A stretch of DNA of 64,000 bases, from assembly GCA_013398615.1 (NCBI GenBank), contig VZSR01001479.1:17012717-17076716 (forward strand), read 5' to 3'. The stretch's first letter is position 1; each line of letters begins with the position of its first letter. The DNA comes from Brachypodius melanocephalos. Its lineage: Eukaryota; Chordata; Aves; Passeriformes; Pycnonotidae. The notes beneath the pieces were generated by a model. The model saw nothing but the letters and a program-made list of their open reading frames with translations, made no database searches and was not told where the DNA came from. A program made the translations under genes and the position numbers. Positions 12,401 to 27,400 of this stretch are shown piece by piece.

Positions 12401-15400
12401 TGTCCGTGCTATACATCATACACAAGCAAGTCTTAAACAGTGTATGCTGTAAAAATATTGACATGCCTCCAAGAGGTTAATTTCCCTACAGATTAGACCT
12501 TTTTTTTCCAAAGGAAACAGTAACACCTATTTGTACTGCATAATAGAACTCCAGTTGTTTTTTATGGACTCTTACCACCTAAATCTCAATGCCTTCATGT
12601 TTCACTCTAAAATAGAAACTACTCCAAAACTTGGGGGGGTTATTGGAGAAGTAATTAATTCATCACGGCAATTTACCCTTAGTTTTCTTTTTTACACATC
12701 TGGGCCAGGAGGTTATAATCAAGCATGTTGTTCGCTAGTCATTATGTCAAAGAGAAATAAGCAGCAGGACAGCAGTGGTTGGTAGTGAGGAAAAGCTTTA
12801 TTCATTCAGCTGTAATGATTCAATTGCCAAAACCCCTCAAAGTTTACCATGCAGCATCTTAAAACTGCTCGGTTTCTGATCAGTGGTGTGAAGTTCACTT
12901 TCTTACCGAGGCTTGATTGCATACTTTATTTCATGGTACAGAAAGAGCAACAAATATTTCCAAAGACCTGACTACTCTGTTTTTCTCTCAGTTCATGTGA
13001 GTAATGCTGGTTTGGCTTCAATTTGCCTTAGTGAGGAAGTGTGCTTAGGTCCAACCCTGTTGGGGCTGAACATCCTTCTGTGATTTTATTCTTGAATTTT
13101 ACTGCGTGAAAAATGAAGCCTCAGATTTGGGACATTCCTTTCAGTAAAGGTAGTTTGGGAAAGCAATGAGGATGCTTTCCATGAGGATGGAGAAAGGCAA
13201 AACATAGAACTCATTGCAGACCATGAAATCAGTAAGCATTATCCAAATCATGTCTGGGCAGACTACAACAGGTTTCCACAAACACAATGTGAGGACTTTT
13301 TAGAAAACACATATGTGTGTTTTGACTGAAAATGTCTTATCCTGCCTATTTTTAAAACAATATTTTGTAAAATAGATGCTTATGATGGAAAGTTGCAAAG
13401 ACAGATATAACTCGTGTTGCTTTTTATAAAACCGAAGAACAAAATTATAGAACAGTTTGGGTTGGGAGGAGCCTTAAAATAATCCAGTTCCAAGCCCCTT
13501 GCTATGGGCAGGGACCCTTCTCACTAGACCGTGTTGCTCAGATTTGTGTTCTGTTTGCATTGTCAGATGGAATATTTTCATGCAAAATTTGCTTAATTCA
13601 GAGAGGACAGCTCTTGTGTTATGTCTGTAGCTGTAGACGCAACAGCCATGGTAAATCTTCAGTAGAATAGCACTTGGTACAAATAAGGAGTGCAAATTAT
13701 CATTACAAAATCAGTAATCTTGATTTGTACTTCTTTTCAGTGTGGCCTTAAGATAAGGCTTCACGAAGTCAGTAGGGAAATGAATCCACTTTGTAGAACC
13801 ACTAGTATAGTCAGTAAAGGAAATTAATTATAATCTATATGGCTCAAACCTTACTTAAAGACCTTCTTGTTAGAAGTCTGTCAGGAGAAAAAAAAAATCA
13901 AGTTCGTGCTGCAAAAGTATTAGTCTTCTATTCATCAGCAGAGTTGTTTCTTTCCAAATCATTTGGTTTGCCTCTTCCCCATTTATCACTTGGCACTGTG
14001 TCTATCCTTGAGGAAGAGCTCCTGCATGCCTTTAAATGGAGTCACAGAAAATGGTAAAAGAGTAAACACTTTTTCCCAACATCTCTCTGAAGAAATCCTT
14101 CCCTCTTACTAAGAGGATTTTACTAAAGGACAAAAGTATGCTCCCCAGTGCACTATAGTAGTAATAAGGATTCCAGATCCAAAATCTTACCTCTAACATC
14201 ACACTGCAGAAATATTTACATTAGCTAAACTAATCACGGTTAATCTGGAACTTGGTTTAGGCCAGGAGGTTCTTAAACACTGCCGTGCTGAATGCTTTGA
14301 TGAGCAGCTACTGCCTGGTTGAGAGCCTGCTTTAATTTGCACCTTCGTTTCACTCAGGCTTATTTTTTGTTGTTTATTCTTGTACCAAACTGTCTTTTTG
14401 TAAAAACGGCTTTTGTTTCTGGTCTTACATTATAGTTTCTGATACAGTACAAAGAAAGCAATGCTATCTCCTCTCACCCTTTATTTTTGCAGTACAACTT
14501 GCTTATCTTCTCTAAATAAAATGGATGACAAAACCTGTGTTGTTCTCAAGGGCAATGAGGTCCAGTTTCAAGATACGGAAGTTTTGGAGCTCTCGTCTTA
14601 GTGTAGGGTAATTCAAGGAGAATTTAAGTTCACAGCGTAGACTGAAGTAGGAAATTAAAGAAACTAGATTAATTTTAAGCTGGATTTTGCTAGTCTGTTC
14701 TCTCTATAATTGAACTAAGTCAAGTGGTTTTTCAGTGGTTCTCTTCTACAGGCATGCACTTTCTGTTATTAAATCGAGAGCCTTCTGGAACTAGTGTTTT
14801 TCTATTAATTTTCAGATACTGCAAAAGTGGGGAAGCTAGGGAGGGTTAAGTTTGACCTCCACCCATTTGTTTGCCCCACAGGAGATAATTCTCTCATCAT
14901 TTCAATGGGAATTGTTTCTCAGGATATTTTCCACTAACTTTAAAACTGTCTGTCTTTGTTCTCCATGCCAAGTGACACACGAAAAAATGTGCACTTGCAT
15001 CTTGGGAAGCATCATATCCTCAGGAAAGCTGTCTTGATTAGGTTTATGACTCAGCTGTAACTTTCCCTCCAAAACTCAAGGGTATCAATATACTTTGTGA
15101 TGTTTTTGTCCACCTTGGAGGGAAGGAAAAGGTGGTGGTGCTAGTTACCAGCACTGATTGAGCAGCTAATCTTGCAGAACATTACACAGTACCGAGACTG
15201 TTTCTCCAAGTAGAAGCAACTCTAAGGACTTTTTGTAGATAGAATTCATTGCAATGATCAGCATTTGCATCTAGATGAATTACTAAAATGGCCAACACGT
15301 GAATGTCTGGTTTTAATTGAGGGTAGGATGTGGTGGGTGGAGTGTGTGCTGGGGAAAGTAGGAGAAAACAATATTCAATATAGCAAATGCTGGCACTATA

Positions 15401-18400
15401 GAGTGCCATAAAATTTTTATCTCCAAGTCTTATGTATTTTGATCATCTATTCAAGCAAGGAATAGCTGGCAAAATTATTTACTTTTCTGTTTCCAAACAA
15501 TAATGTGGAATTAATTTGGCTGTAAACTCACAAATTGTTTCCACTGGACTGTGTCCTGAAGTTTCCAGACTCATAAATATTGTATCTAAACCACAATTAG
15601 AGTTTTATGTGTCTTTCAGGTTCAGGCATGTAAAAAGATGGTTCTTTACATCTTCTCTAAATTTGTGATTTATTTGCATGGCCTTCAGATAACAAGCTAA
15701 AACCAGAGTAGAGCATATATCTTCTAAATTTGTATGTGAAAACTTTCCCTCCATTCTTGTCTCTGACTAATGAGAGCTATTTCTGGATAATAAATTGAGA
15801 TTGTGCTTGAAGAGCCTGATTTCTGCTGTCTAATATGGGTTAATTAACAGATTGCCTTTCTAAAGGATCACTTAGTCTGATTAAATTTTAATTAAAAAAC
15901 AAGAAAACAGATGACCACTTAAAAGACTGAAATGAGGAGTGTTTCCATCTGTGACAAATGTGCATTCTCTACCCTCATTCATTTTACCAACTAGGAAGCG
16001 TAAAGAGTGAGAGGACAGAGACAAAAAGAGATGCTTGTGCCTGTACTACTGTCTTTAATGAGAGTGCCCTTTGCATGTTATTTCAATTATTTCCTCTCTT
16101 CACTGGGTTGTCACTGTCAGCAGTAGTGGATTAATGAAGCTCAGTGCTTGGTCCTTGTTACAAATTTATCATTTTAGCATTGTTCCCACAGACATGCTGC
16201 ACTTGCAAATACATAAAACAAAACCCAGGAGAAAAAACCCTGAAACGCCCAGATTGAAATTTGTCACTCTGTTCCTTTTGAGACTCAGTCCACTGAAGAA
16301 CTTTCTGCATTGTTTAACATTTGTGTAATTGGTGTTGTGTTAAAATAATGATGCCAAAGAGGAGGGGTGGAAAAGTGCTATCTATCAATCAGCAGTGCCT
16401 GAGAGAAGGTGTGGAAAACTCTTTTCCACTTGGCAGAAGAGTTAGAAAGCAGGTCTGTTCTGCAAAGTCAGGACAGATTTTTAAGCCACTAGCCTTAATA
16501 AAGGTAGGGAGCTGTGACAGTATTATCTCTTATGTTTTATTTATAATTGCATTGTATCTAAAGAGAAATGCCTTTGAAAAACTTCACTCACACACATTTT
16601 TGGAAGGTCCTTGAGGGTGTATGAAGTAGTAAAATGTGCTGGGTTGATGCTGGCTGGATGCCAGGCACTCACCAAAGTCTCTCTCTCACTGTTCTCCACA
16701 ACTGGATAGGAGAGAGAAATTACAGAAACATTTGTGAGTTGAGATAAGGACAGGAAGAGATCCCTCACAGATTACCCATCACAGGTAAAACACTTTCAGC
16801 TTGGGGATAATAACTGGATTTATTACTAACAAAATCAGAGCAGGATAATGAGAAATAAAAGCAGACCTTAAATGCACCTTCCCCTCACCCTTCCCTCCTT
16901 CACAGGCTCTATCTCCTCCCACTCAGTGGTTCAGGGAGACAGGGAATGGGGTTTATGGTCATCTCATCCCCCATTGTTCCTGCCAGTGCTCAGGGAGAGG
17001 AGTTGTTCCCCTGCTCTGCCGTGGAGCCCCTCCCACAGCAGACAGTTCTCCATGAACTTCTCCAACATGAGTCTGTCCCATGGGCAGCAGGTCTCTGTGA
17101 ACTGCTGCAGTGTGGGTCACTCTTCCATGGGGTTCAGACCTTCAGGCACAGCCTGCTACAACGTGGGGTCACAAGTCCTGCCAGGAAACCTGCTCCAGAG
17201 TGAGCTCTCTCNNNNNNNNNNNNNNNNNNNNNNNNNNNNNNNNNNNNNNNNNNNNNNNNNNNNNNNNNNNNNNNNNNNNNNNNNNNNNNNNNNNNNNNNN
17301 NNNNNNNNNNNGCACCTCCTGCCCCTCCTTCTGCACTGACCTTGGTGTCTGCAAAGTTGTTCCTCTCACATTCTCACTCCTCTCTGCTCTGGCTGCAGTT
17401 ACAATTGAGCAATAACTTTTTTTCCTTAACTGTATCATAGAGGTGTTACCATTTCTCATAGGCTCAGCCTTGGCACATCCGTCTTGGAGCTGACTGGCAT
17501 TGGCTATGCTGGACATGGAGGAAGCTTCAAGCAGATTGTCACAGAAGCCACTACTGTAGTGCCCCCAGCTGCCAAAGCATGGCCACACAAACACAACAGA
17601 TTCACTAACCCATAGCAAGGGTGCTGTTGTTTAAATACTCTTTGTATTTACAGGTGATTCTGGGATTGGTAGTGTGAATTTTAAGAACAGCTAATGTGAT
17701 AGAACTTCAGATGCAAATAGGAATTCACTGGCGCATCCAACAAACACTTTTGCAGAGAGATTTTGGAGCAGTTCCAGTTTGCTTTGGGGTGTGTCAGTGT
17801 TCTTCCTCAGTTCTGAGCACCTAAATAAACCTTATAGAAGCTTCCTCAGAATTATACTAAGTAGTGAATATTCTCAAGTGTAAAGGTATATGTGTAGGAT
17901 TAAGATGTGAATGTTTTCTAATCCCTCATCAAACTCAGTTATGCCCTTTGAAGGATTTACACAGGACTTCTTTACAGCACAGTAATGAAATTATTTAGTC
18001 GATATTTTCTCTCTGGTAAAGACCATTTCTGTGTTTCTCTGTGTTTGGTAGTATCTTGTTTGATAGTTCCTTGTCTTTTGTGTTCTTACTGGACAGCCTG
18101 TTCTGTGCTGGTTAATCAGTAGATTAAAAGGGATGTTGAGCTCTAATCCACAGTTTTCTTCGTAGCATGTACTTAATTACTTTCACTGGAATCTGCTTTC
18201 AAAGTCCAGTAAAAGACAAGGTATCGCACTCTGTGCTTTTTCCATCTAAATGGAGATAATAAAATATTGCAATAACACTAGCAAGACTTCTTTAAAAGAA
18301 AAGAAATACCAGCCACATTGAAGTCTCAGAACAGGAGTTTTCCTGCTTAAACATAAATCAGTAACGAATTGTGACAAAATTACTTAAATAAGAAATCAGG

Positions 18401-21400
18401 AACAAGACATGTAAAGAAACCTTCTGGGTGTTCTGTGTTCTAAAGTAACAATCAAAAATGATGTCTAGTTTGCTGTCTGTTCTATCACAAAACTATGCAG
18501 AGTGAAAATCAGGCATGTATTTACATGCATTCTTTAAATATCAGACTTAGATGCAGGGACAGCTTTGTATGAAGTGGCATGTGCTGGAGGCTGAATTAGG
18601 TAAGAAAAATTCTGCTTAGGTGAAGGCACAAGTTCCTGACAGACCAAAGTAAAGCATAATGAAGGGAAAGCAATAGAGGGTCTTGGTTCTATAATTCATT
18701 TATGCATTGAGAAGCACTGTTGCATGAACAGAATGAAACACTAAGAAGTTGGCTGGTTAAATGAAGACTCAACAAGATTAGCCAAACTTTTTCTGCAGAG
18801 CAAGTTCGATCTTGTTATATAACCTTTTGGATAAAGTGTGTTATATACAATGCATTTGAGCTCTACATATACCTTTCTATTTTGTATGCTGTAAGATACT
18901 GGTGGATCATTTAAAGTCACTTGTAGCAAATTTAAGAAACTTCTATAGCTGCCTTATTAAAAACACACAAACAAACAAGAACCACTGACATGTTGAAACA
19001 GTTAAAAAAGTACTTCTTTGAGTTTTCTCTGAAGACTGTGGAAAAGTGAGAAGATAATATTTTATCTGCTGTATTGATAGAAGTGGGAAAATATAATCTC
19101 ATTCTGGATTAAATCTTGCTGTTGTTGGAAAACGCTCCTCCCTTGAAGTATGTTAATCCATATTTTGCCAGGATTTTTTTCCTCTACTGGGAATTTTCAA
19201 AATTTTGTCCTTTGATAAGAGAACTGTATTTTAAGACTAAACTGTTGATTGAAAAATGCAAAATATGTATGTACTTGCACTAGCACTTGGGCAGCATTTA
19301 TAAAGTGATTAGTTATGACAGCAAGGGGAAAACTTATCCCCTGCTCTTTGTAGTTGATCTACATAGGAATGTAAACCTGGGGAATAACACTTGCTTTCCG
19401 GGGTTCGTTTTTATTTTTTTCTTCTATTTCAATTCATAGATGAAGGGAAGGGAATCTTGTATACTCATAGCGATCTCTCCAGTTTTTTTGCATGATCCTA
19501 ATGTATTCTTTTGGTTATGTGTGTTATTTACATCTATCAACATCGAGCATGAAGTTTATGGAGTTTCTGTTCTTCTAGAAGTGAAAGTTAACATTATTCC
19601 CACAATGACTACTTCCTATTTTTTGCTTCAGTTTCAGCTTTGACCTTGTGGTAGGTGGCTACCATCCACAAGCCCATTGTCCTGTTAAAAACAAGCTGTT
19701 TCTACCTTGGATTTTGTTCATTAAAACAGACTATACAAGTTCTAGGATTATCAAGAGTCTTGCAGAAGCTAGTTTAATGTAGGCCAGCTGGGGACTCACT
19801 TTATGCTTAGTTGATCTGCAATCAGACTTGTGTAGTCAACTGATGTTCTCTTCAGTTAATGTGGAATTTATTAATTCCCAGCATCCTTCTGTAATGCAGG
19901 TGCTGCTGACTCATATCCTGCACCTCTTGCCCCAACCACCTTGCAGCTCAACTCTCTGCATAGGTCAGTAAAGGACAGTAAAACTTTCACAGGCTAGCAA
20001 GGCACAAGGGTGTTGCCTGTCAGACTGAGACAATGTGGTTCATTTGTCTTATTTTTCTTTCTCAAAAAAGGTCGCAAACCATTCCCCACAGAAGAGAAGT
20101 AGGAAATCCAGGACTCAGCTAAAAGACTTCTTTTTACATCTGGCATGGTTCTTGCCCTGACAAACATGAAATTCGTACTGCAAACACAGATAATGCTGAG
20201 AGGGAAATGGGAGGTCAGCTATCCTCAGTCCTGTTGGTTCATGTAATCCTGCAGAGACTGTCAAGTGGCAAAGGCAGCCTCAAAGGCTTGTCCACTTGGC
20301 CCCGTGTGCTGGCCCTGGTCATATTCCCACCGTGATTCAGCTGGGAACTCTTCAGTCCAAGCGAGCAGTTAGGGTAAGTCTGTCATTACACTAGAGATGA
20401 GAGTGAAAAAAGACGGCGGGAACCACAAATGTGTGCTTTTCTGGTGACTTTGAGCTGCTCAGAAGGGGAGGAGGGTTACTACCATGCTTTCCTGAGAACT
20501 CTTGCCTTGAGCAGATTACATATTAGAGGTGCCAGGTGCCAAGTGGCAGAAACATGCGGGTCTAGATAGGGTACTGCTGTTCTGTATTCTAGGCTATGTT
20601 GGGGTTTTTTTGTATTCTAATCCTTACATTTTTTTTTTTGCCTTTCCAAGAAGTGATGAGCTTCCACTTCTGTGCACAGACACGTGTATAGCAACCGTTC
20701 TAAAGATGACATGGGAATAGCTGATCTTTCTGCTTCCTCGATGAAATAATTTCACCATATGTGAATTCTCAGCTTTCTGCAGCTCTGCCACGTTGTGTCT
20801 CTGGCTACCAAAGTAAGCAGAGTGGCACAGCAAGATTTTCTTAGTAGTACTGCATCTGTCTTTGATGTTGGGAAGGGAGGTGAAAAAAATATATAGATTA
20901 ACATGAGGTCTTTAAAGAACTCAAACAGGAAATTTTAATAAAACATTACTTATGTACACCTCATGTATCTAGACATGAAAATTAATTGGGGAGAAAGAGT
21001 TTTTTATTCATTGGTAAAATCATTAGTTGCATAGTTGGCTTCACTTTCCCCTGCCTTACTCAAAACACAAGCTGCCAAGGTATTCCAGAGAGGAAAATTT
21101 TTTTTCTCTGATGGATAGTACCTTGCATTCAACTGGGGCACATCGGGGGTGCAGAGTAAAAGCCAATCACCTTCAATATCTATCTTGTTTGTTTGTTGTT
21201 TTCTCTTTCTCCAGTGACTATAACTCAGAAAAATAGCTTATGGTGTTTAGCATTACACTAGATATATATTTGTTGTTCAACAACTAAACACACAAACTTA
21301 CTCGGTAGTTGAGCTAGGACAGCTGTAAGCCAGGATTAATATATTCTAGTTTAACTGTGAATCTACAGCTTGATCTTAGCTATAAAATACTTAGAAAATT

Positions 21401-24400
21401 CACACTGTGCCTGTGAAATAGGTTCTGCTGCTTTTAATGTGCAAGCAGACATCAAAGTGCAATATGCCAATAGGACAGGAAACTTCTGGCCATGGCCACT
21501 GTGCTGCTGTCTGTATAATGAGTCTGAGAAAGCTTTCCTGTCAATCTAGCTCTGCCCACCCACAGGCATTTTTCCTTCAAAAGGGTTACTGGCTGATAGG
21601 ATTTCTTTTCTCTTTACGTACGTGTAGTCAGTCAATCCTGAGACAGCATTATCCAGGTCAGCAGAACTTTGTAATGTATATCTGACTTGGGAGTCTTAAC
21701 ATGTGACTCATGTTTTTTATTACTGAAAAGATATTCATTAACAATTAAACATGTTTTTATTGCATTTAAAATACAATTATTATAAACAGCTGACTGCTAC
21801 TGTAACTTTATATCTGGAGCTAGAAAACATAAATCACTGTAAAACCAATGTTGGACAATTAAAAGGGTGTGCTGTTTGCATGGCATGGATTTTAACTGTT
21901 TATGTAGTTTTAAAGTCACTACGAGTTCTTTTAGGCTTTTTGTTTAGACAACTGCTTGTACCACTTCACCTATCTGTTTGGCCCTGCTGCTACTGGATTT
22001 GGCTAAAACTGAAATATGGTTAAAGATGAACAGCAGTATACTGTTCATCTGACAGTTTAAATTTAAAATTTATTACCCTGGACAATTTTACTGTGATTGA
22101 CTAAGTTGTCAATAAAAGTTGTATTTTATGTACCTACGATTAGATAACTGCTGCGCTTTTCTGGCTTCTTCAAATTGCATGAAAGATTTAGATGTCAATG
22201 TGAAAAAAGGCTGTTGTTAATGCTTTTATTCCTTGTAGGAAAGTACTTGGTAGGTTTGAAATTCAGTGTTTTTCAGTGCACTAAATCATTACATCATTGA
22301 TAAAAGAACTTGAGAAAGAAGCGAAATTACTCCTGTGTTCTTTTGGAGTCAGAAGTAAGGACAAAAGCCTAGGAGTCCTCAAAGGACTCGTCAGTTATTG
22401 CTTTAATGGATTCAGCTTTCGGATCTAGTAACGAGCTGTGATTGTCCATTACACTGTAATACTGTTGGGAGTGGAATGAAAGCCATTGGGTCTAATTTCA
22501 GGCTTAATAGTTCAATTACATCTCCTTTCTTGTGGAAAAACAGCATTTCAAAAGGCAATTGTTCATACCACTGGGAGAACCTTAAAGCTGCCGTTAGATC
22601 TGTATGTCAGATCCCCGGGGAATGCTTTGAATAACATGGGAGGTTTTAGCCTCTTCAAAAGAGACCTGGCTCTGAGCAGTATCTGCTTGTTCTTCCTGTA
22701 TGTAGTAGGGTGCCTGTGGGGCAGGATCTGTTGCTCTAGTTTACATATAGATGGTTCGTTGTCTTCCGTCTTCAGTCTGATGTTATCTGTCTATCTGGCC
22801 ACAAGTACCCCAGAAGTCCTTTTTTTCTTCCTGTTGCTTGTTGTCATCAGACTCAACTGTTCCTTACCTAGAGTATCTTAAGGTTTTCTTGCACTCCTTA
22901 ACTCTTAGAGTAAAATCAGTAATGGTGTGTGACCTATATGGGCCAAGACTTTGCCTTGCTATTTTTAAATTTGTTTGCGAAGTTTCCAGACCTACTCTTA
23001 CTCATGTAGAGGGGATTCAAGTGGCAGGTGCCTAAAACATCTGAGAGAAATTCCTCTTCTTGGTCCAAGATAGAGGAGATTTAACAACTATTTTCTGTGA
23101 TACCTGGTGAGCCTGGAGTTCCCCTGGTCATCAGAGGGTTAATAAAAATGTTACCAAAGCCAGGAAACACAAGACTGTATCGGAGCGGTGCTGGGGTTTG
23201 TAGGGAAGTTGGAAGGTACCTTGCAAATGGGGCTTATTGTCTGCTTGATTACTTTCAAATTACATCCGTTTTTCTGCTTGTGTTAATGTCACCAGAAGAG
23301 GTAGTAGTTTTAAGTCTGTTTAACTTTCAACAATAACACCAGAGTCTCTAAAACTTCTTCCCCTTTCTCCTTTGCCAAGAAGCAGAACTGGAGTTGTAGG
23401 GAATGAGGGAGAGGAGGGGTTTTGATTCTGCGAGGCAAAAGACATTTGACTGAAAATACAGTCCTGCCTTTATCAGTATGAACTGTCTTGAGGTGAGACC
23501 TAAGGCGATGTATAAATTATGAATTAGTTATTTTCAGCTTTTGCATTTGGGCATACTTGAAAAGGTATTTTTAAATTACATCTTTCAAGATACTAAGAAC
23601 ACTTGCACCATCTAACCCTCTTCTTCCTCTTCTTCCTTGCCTCCTATTTTACAATACAGAGACTTTTTGGAGGAATTTTTCTGTAGTTTAAGAAATCAGT
23701 ATTTCCCATAGCACCAAAGCTATCTAATATGTTTTGTGACCATCTTTGTTCCTGCAGCTGGGATGCATACAGTGTGTTCAGACTTATTGCAGGCATAAAA
23801 TAACTTGAAAGACTGGACTGTGGTTCATAGATGATTGTGTGCTAATAGCCAATAGCTATGTGCAAATAGGGGCAGGGAGAGGGTGTCAGCTGTGTCTGGA
23901 GAATTATCTGTGGGTCACTGTACCAGGGGTTCCTATAACTTGTAGAGCTGGCCATCTCCCCCAAAAATGTTAGCTACCTGGATGTGAGGAGCAGCTGTGT
24001 GCCACTCAGTCCAGCAGCTTCTTCCCCTCAGATCTGGGCCCTTTTTAGACCTCCAGACTTCAATTCCTGGCAGGTCTTGATGTAATTGTATGTACGGGGA
24101 GACTGAGCTCATGAGGTCAGGCCAGGGTGGATTAATGCAATGAGATAATGGGCTGTGACAATAGGAGTGGATAGTTCACTGTGTCTCTTGGAGATCACTT
24201 GCTCTGTGAGGAAACAACTAAAATAAATCCAAGTCTGCTTATGGAATGGAAAATGACGGGAAAACTGGTGCTCAGTGTAACATTTAGGCAATGGAAGAAG
24301 TCAAGGCATCTTTTCAACAGTAACAGATAACAGATTGTGTTTTTCAGGTGATTTGGATGTCCTTTGGGACTTTCAAGAAGTTCCTCTGCAGACCATGGCA

Positions 24401-27400
24401 GAAATGAGTGATTGTACTTTGGTTTCTTCTCAGATGAGCTCTTGTGATCCATGTGTTTTTTTGGAAGAGGGGTGACATTTTGTGTTTTACTTGCCTGCTC
24501 TCAGCCTGCCTGTTTTAGGGCTGCTTTTCCTTTGTACACCACTTTCTTACGATAAAGGAGTGCCTTGGTGAGAACTCCATCCTTTTCTATCCAGAGCCTG
24601 TAGGCTATGGAAAGGCACTGCATCCAGTTTAACATACACTTTGAGTTTACCAGGAGAAAAAAAAAATCTAGTTCTTTACCTTCATTCACTTTCAGTGCTT
24701 CTCCTTTTATCCTCTGGAACAGCCTGTGCATTTTTGAAAGTGCATTTTTAATTAAATTGTTTACATCTTGTATATGTACAATACATTCACTTTGAGGGCA
24801 TCTTTATTACAGTAGGAGGGTGGTGATATGTAATAAGTCTCAAGAATAATTAAAACCTGTGTTAACTTGTGTATGTTTTCAGTAGTGATTGAACTTTGTG
24901 TTGAGTCTCTGCTGAGTCCAAGATCAGATCTTAATCAAGTAGAAAGGAAGGAAGGGGTGATGGAGGAAGGAAGAGTTGGTTGTAGTTACCTTTATAAGTT
25001 CTTGCCAGTTTAAGGTAAATGCACTCCAGAATCAGCAAGATGCATGGTTTTGATCTGAAACTTTCACTTTCTGCACTAAATAATAATTTGTACTTTGCAT
25101 TCATCATGGCATACCAGATTCCAGCGTGGGAGAAGAAAAGGGCCTGATTCAAGGACAATTATTGGAATCCTGTTGTATGAAATGCTGCGGAAAAAAAATC
25201 TTAATTTCTCTGTCTTTGAAAAGTACAGTTTTACTGGGTTTTTTGTAGATGGTTTGACTTTGGTAGAGACAGCAGGTGAATTAACATGAACCACGTGAGC
25301 TTTGCCGAGGATTCTATGACATTCATACCCAAGTGAAGCTGAGGCATGTAACAGTGTTTTGAAATGGATGTAGTTCTGAAGATGTCCCTTATATTAAACC
25401 AAATTCAAGATCTGCACTGGAGGTTAAGTGCTAGTTCAGTCTGCAGGAGTGTTCTTTGCTCTCTGGAAGAGATTCATTTGGTTTAAACTTGTAAGTCAAG
25501 TAAAAGTTTATCTAATTAAAAGTCCCTATTGAAATGTCAGAGCACCTGCATTAATTTTTCTTCTCTGAAGCAAGTTTTTAGTATTTCATAAGATTATTGC
25601 TAGTGAATATACTTGGTCAGGCTTCACGAAAAACTCAGAGATTATTTTGAAAGTGTGAGCTGAGAGGGAAAACTTGAGAGGGACAGATAAATTTCTTTTT
25701 TAGGCTGCTAGGATTTCACAAGATTGTTTGATACTTTTTCCTTACAGATTGTGTCAGATGCTGCTGAACAGGGGGTTGCCATCACTGGGAACAATACTTT
25801 CAACAACTGGAATTGGCCGAACGCTGTGATCTTTGCTGCTACTGTGATCACTACAATCGGTAAATATTTATTGTGTCAACCTTCCTAGCATCTGGTGTGT
25901 TTATACTCTCTCATTTCTGTGTCAAGGTAGCCACCAAATAAAGTCCACATGGCTGGAGCTGCCTAAAGTATGTGTTCACCTGCAGATTCAGCGGTAAAAA
26001 CAGGGGTTTGGCATTCCCTCCATGTGTGTACAGAGTAGAAAAGTGTGTCTTTCCAATAAGTAATGGATTAAGGGTGCTGTTGGGGTTGGCTGGTGTCATT
26101 CCAGTTCCACTGATTCATGCACTTAAATTTCCAAATCATAAAATTCCAAAACAAAAACATAACAAAGCATTCCATTAAACTAATACCTAAAGCAAGTGCA
26201 TATAAGGTTTTTGTATTGCTGTCTTGTTACACACATGCATCCTCCTGACCTACTGCTAAATTATCAGTGTTCCTGGCTTGCAGAACTAACTAGACTGTTT
26301 AACTACATCTTAAAAAAAGGTGAAGCAGAACAACGGTTGCTTTTTAAATATTACTACTGATTTGTGCTTGTAAGACTCTCTGCACTGGAGGACTTCTTCC
26401 TCCTGTGATATATAGGTTTTCAGAACGCAGCATCATTTGCCTTCTGCTTTTACAGAAAAATCTTTGCTACATGGTGTTGTTACACACTTGTTGAACCTAC
26501 AATTAAAAAAAAAAAGAATGGAAAATAACCAGAGAGGACTGGATGTAGAAGTTTACTTTAAAACCATTTGCAGTATTGTGGTTTTCTGTATTATTTAAAA
26601 TTCACAGAACGCAGCTTATATTATAGCTTAGGAAAATGTTGAAGCCAATCACACACGTAAATAAGAAAACTCCGTCTGAAGTTCAGAAAATAGGCTGCTG
26701 ATTTTAGAGCTTGAATCTGTAATGTCCTGTTGGATTCTATGACCAGCAAAGAACTAAATTCATTTGAAATATCTTGCACTTACTTGCCTTGCACTTAACT
26801 CACAAGCTCTTACCCTGCAAAGGCACCAGGTCACAAGTTAAATGCATATAGTGGATCTTTCACTTGGGAGCTAGCTTCAGGATGCATTTTGAGTTTCATT
26901 CCATAAAATTGAATCAGTCAAGTTTTAACAGTGCTGCTTAAGATTGGGACATCACATTAGAAGTTTTGAGATGAGCTTTACTTTGTATTTACCCCATCTT
27001 GTCCAGAAAAAGATGAACAAAATCTAGGGAACATTATTGTGTTGTTTTAGCATGTTTGCTAGGGTGAAATTGGAAGGCATCCAGATTCAGAAAATGAGCA
27101 GCTGGAATAAACTAAATCCCTTTTAGATGGTGAAGTAAGGAGTGCATGGCACGGTAGGAACACAGTGTTGTTTTGTGCCCAGGTAGAATTGCCTTGAATT
27201 CTCTTCAACAAGAGCAGAAGGAGGACTTACGTTTTTCTTTCAGGTTATGGAAATGTTTCCCCCAAGACACACGCTGGGCGTCTCTTCTGCATATTTTATG
27301 GGCTTTTTGGAGTCCCTCTCTGCTTGACGTGGATCAGTGCTCTGGGGAAGTTTTTTGGAGGACGTGCCAAGAGGCTGGGCCAGTTTCTGACAAAAAGAGG

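Noticed and set aside
13045..13095. Possible sense CR1 end (GGTCCAACCCTGTTGGGG, then TTCTGTGATTTTATTC)
   Set aside because: Only two short blocks fit, with an insertion between them; too degenerate to support.
16872..17618. Open frames across the N gap on both strands
   Set aside because: They lie inside the LTR and run through unknown bases; LTRs of this kind do not encode proteins there.
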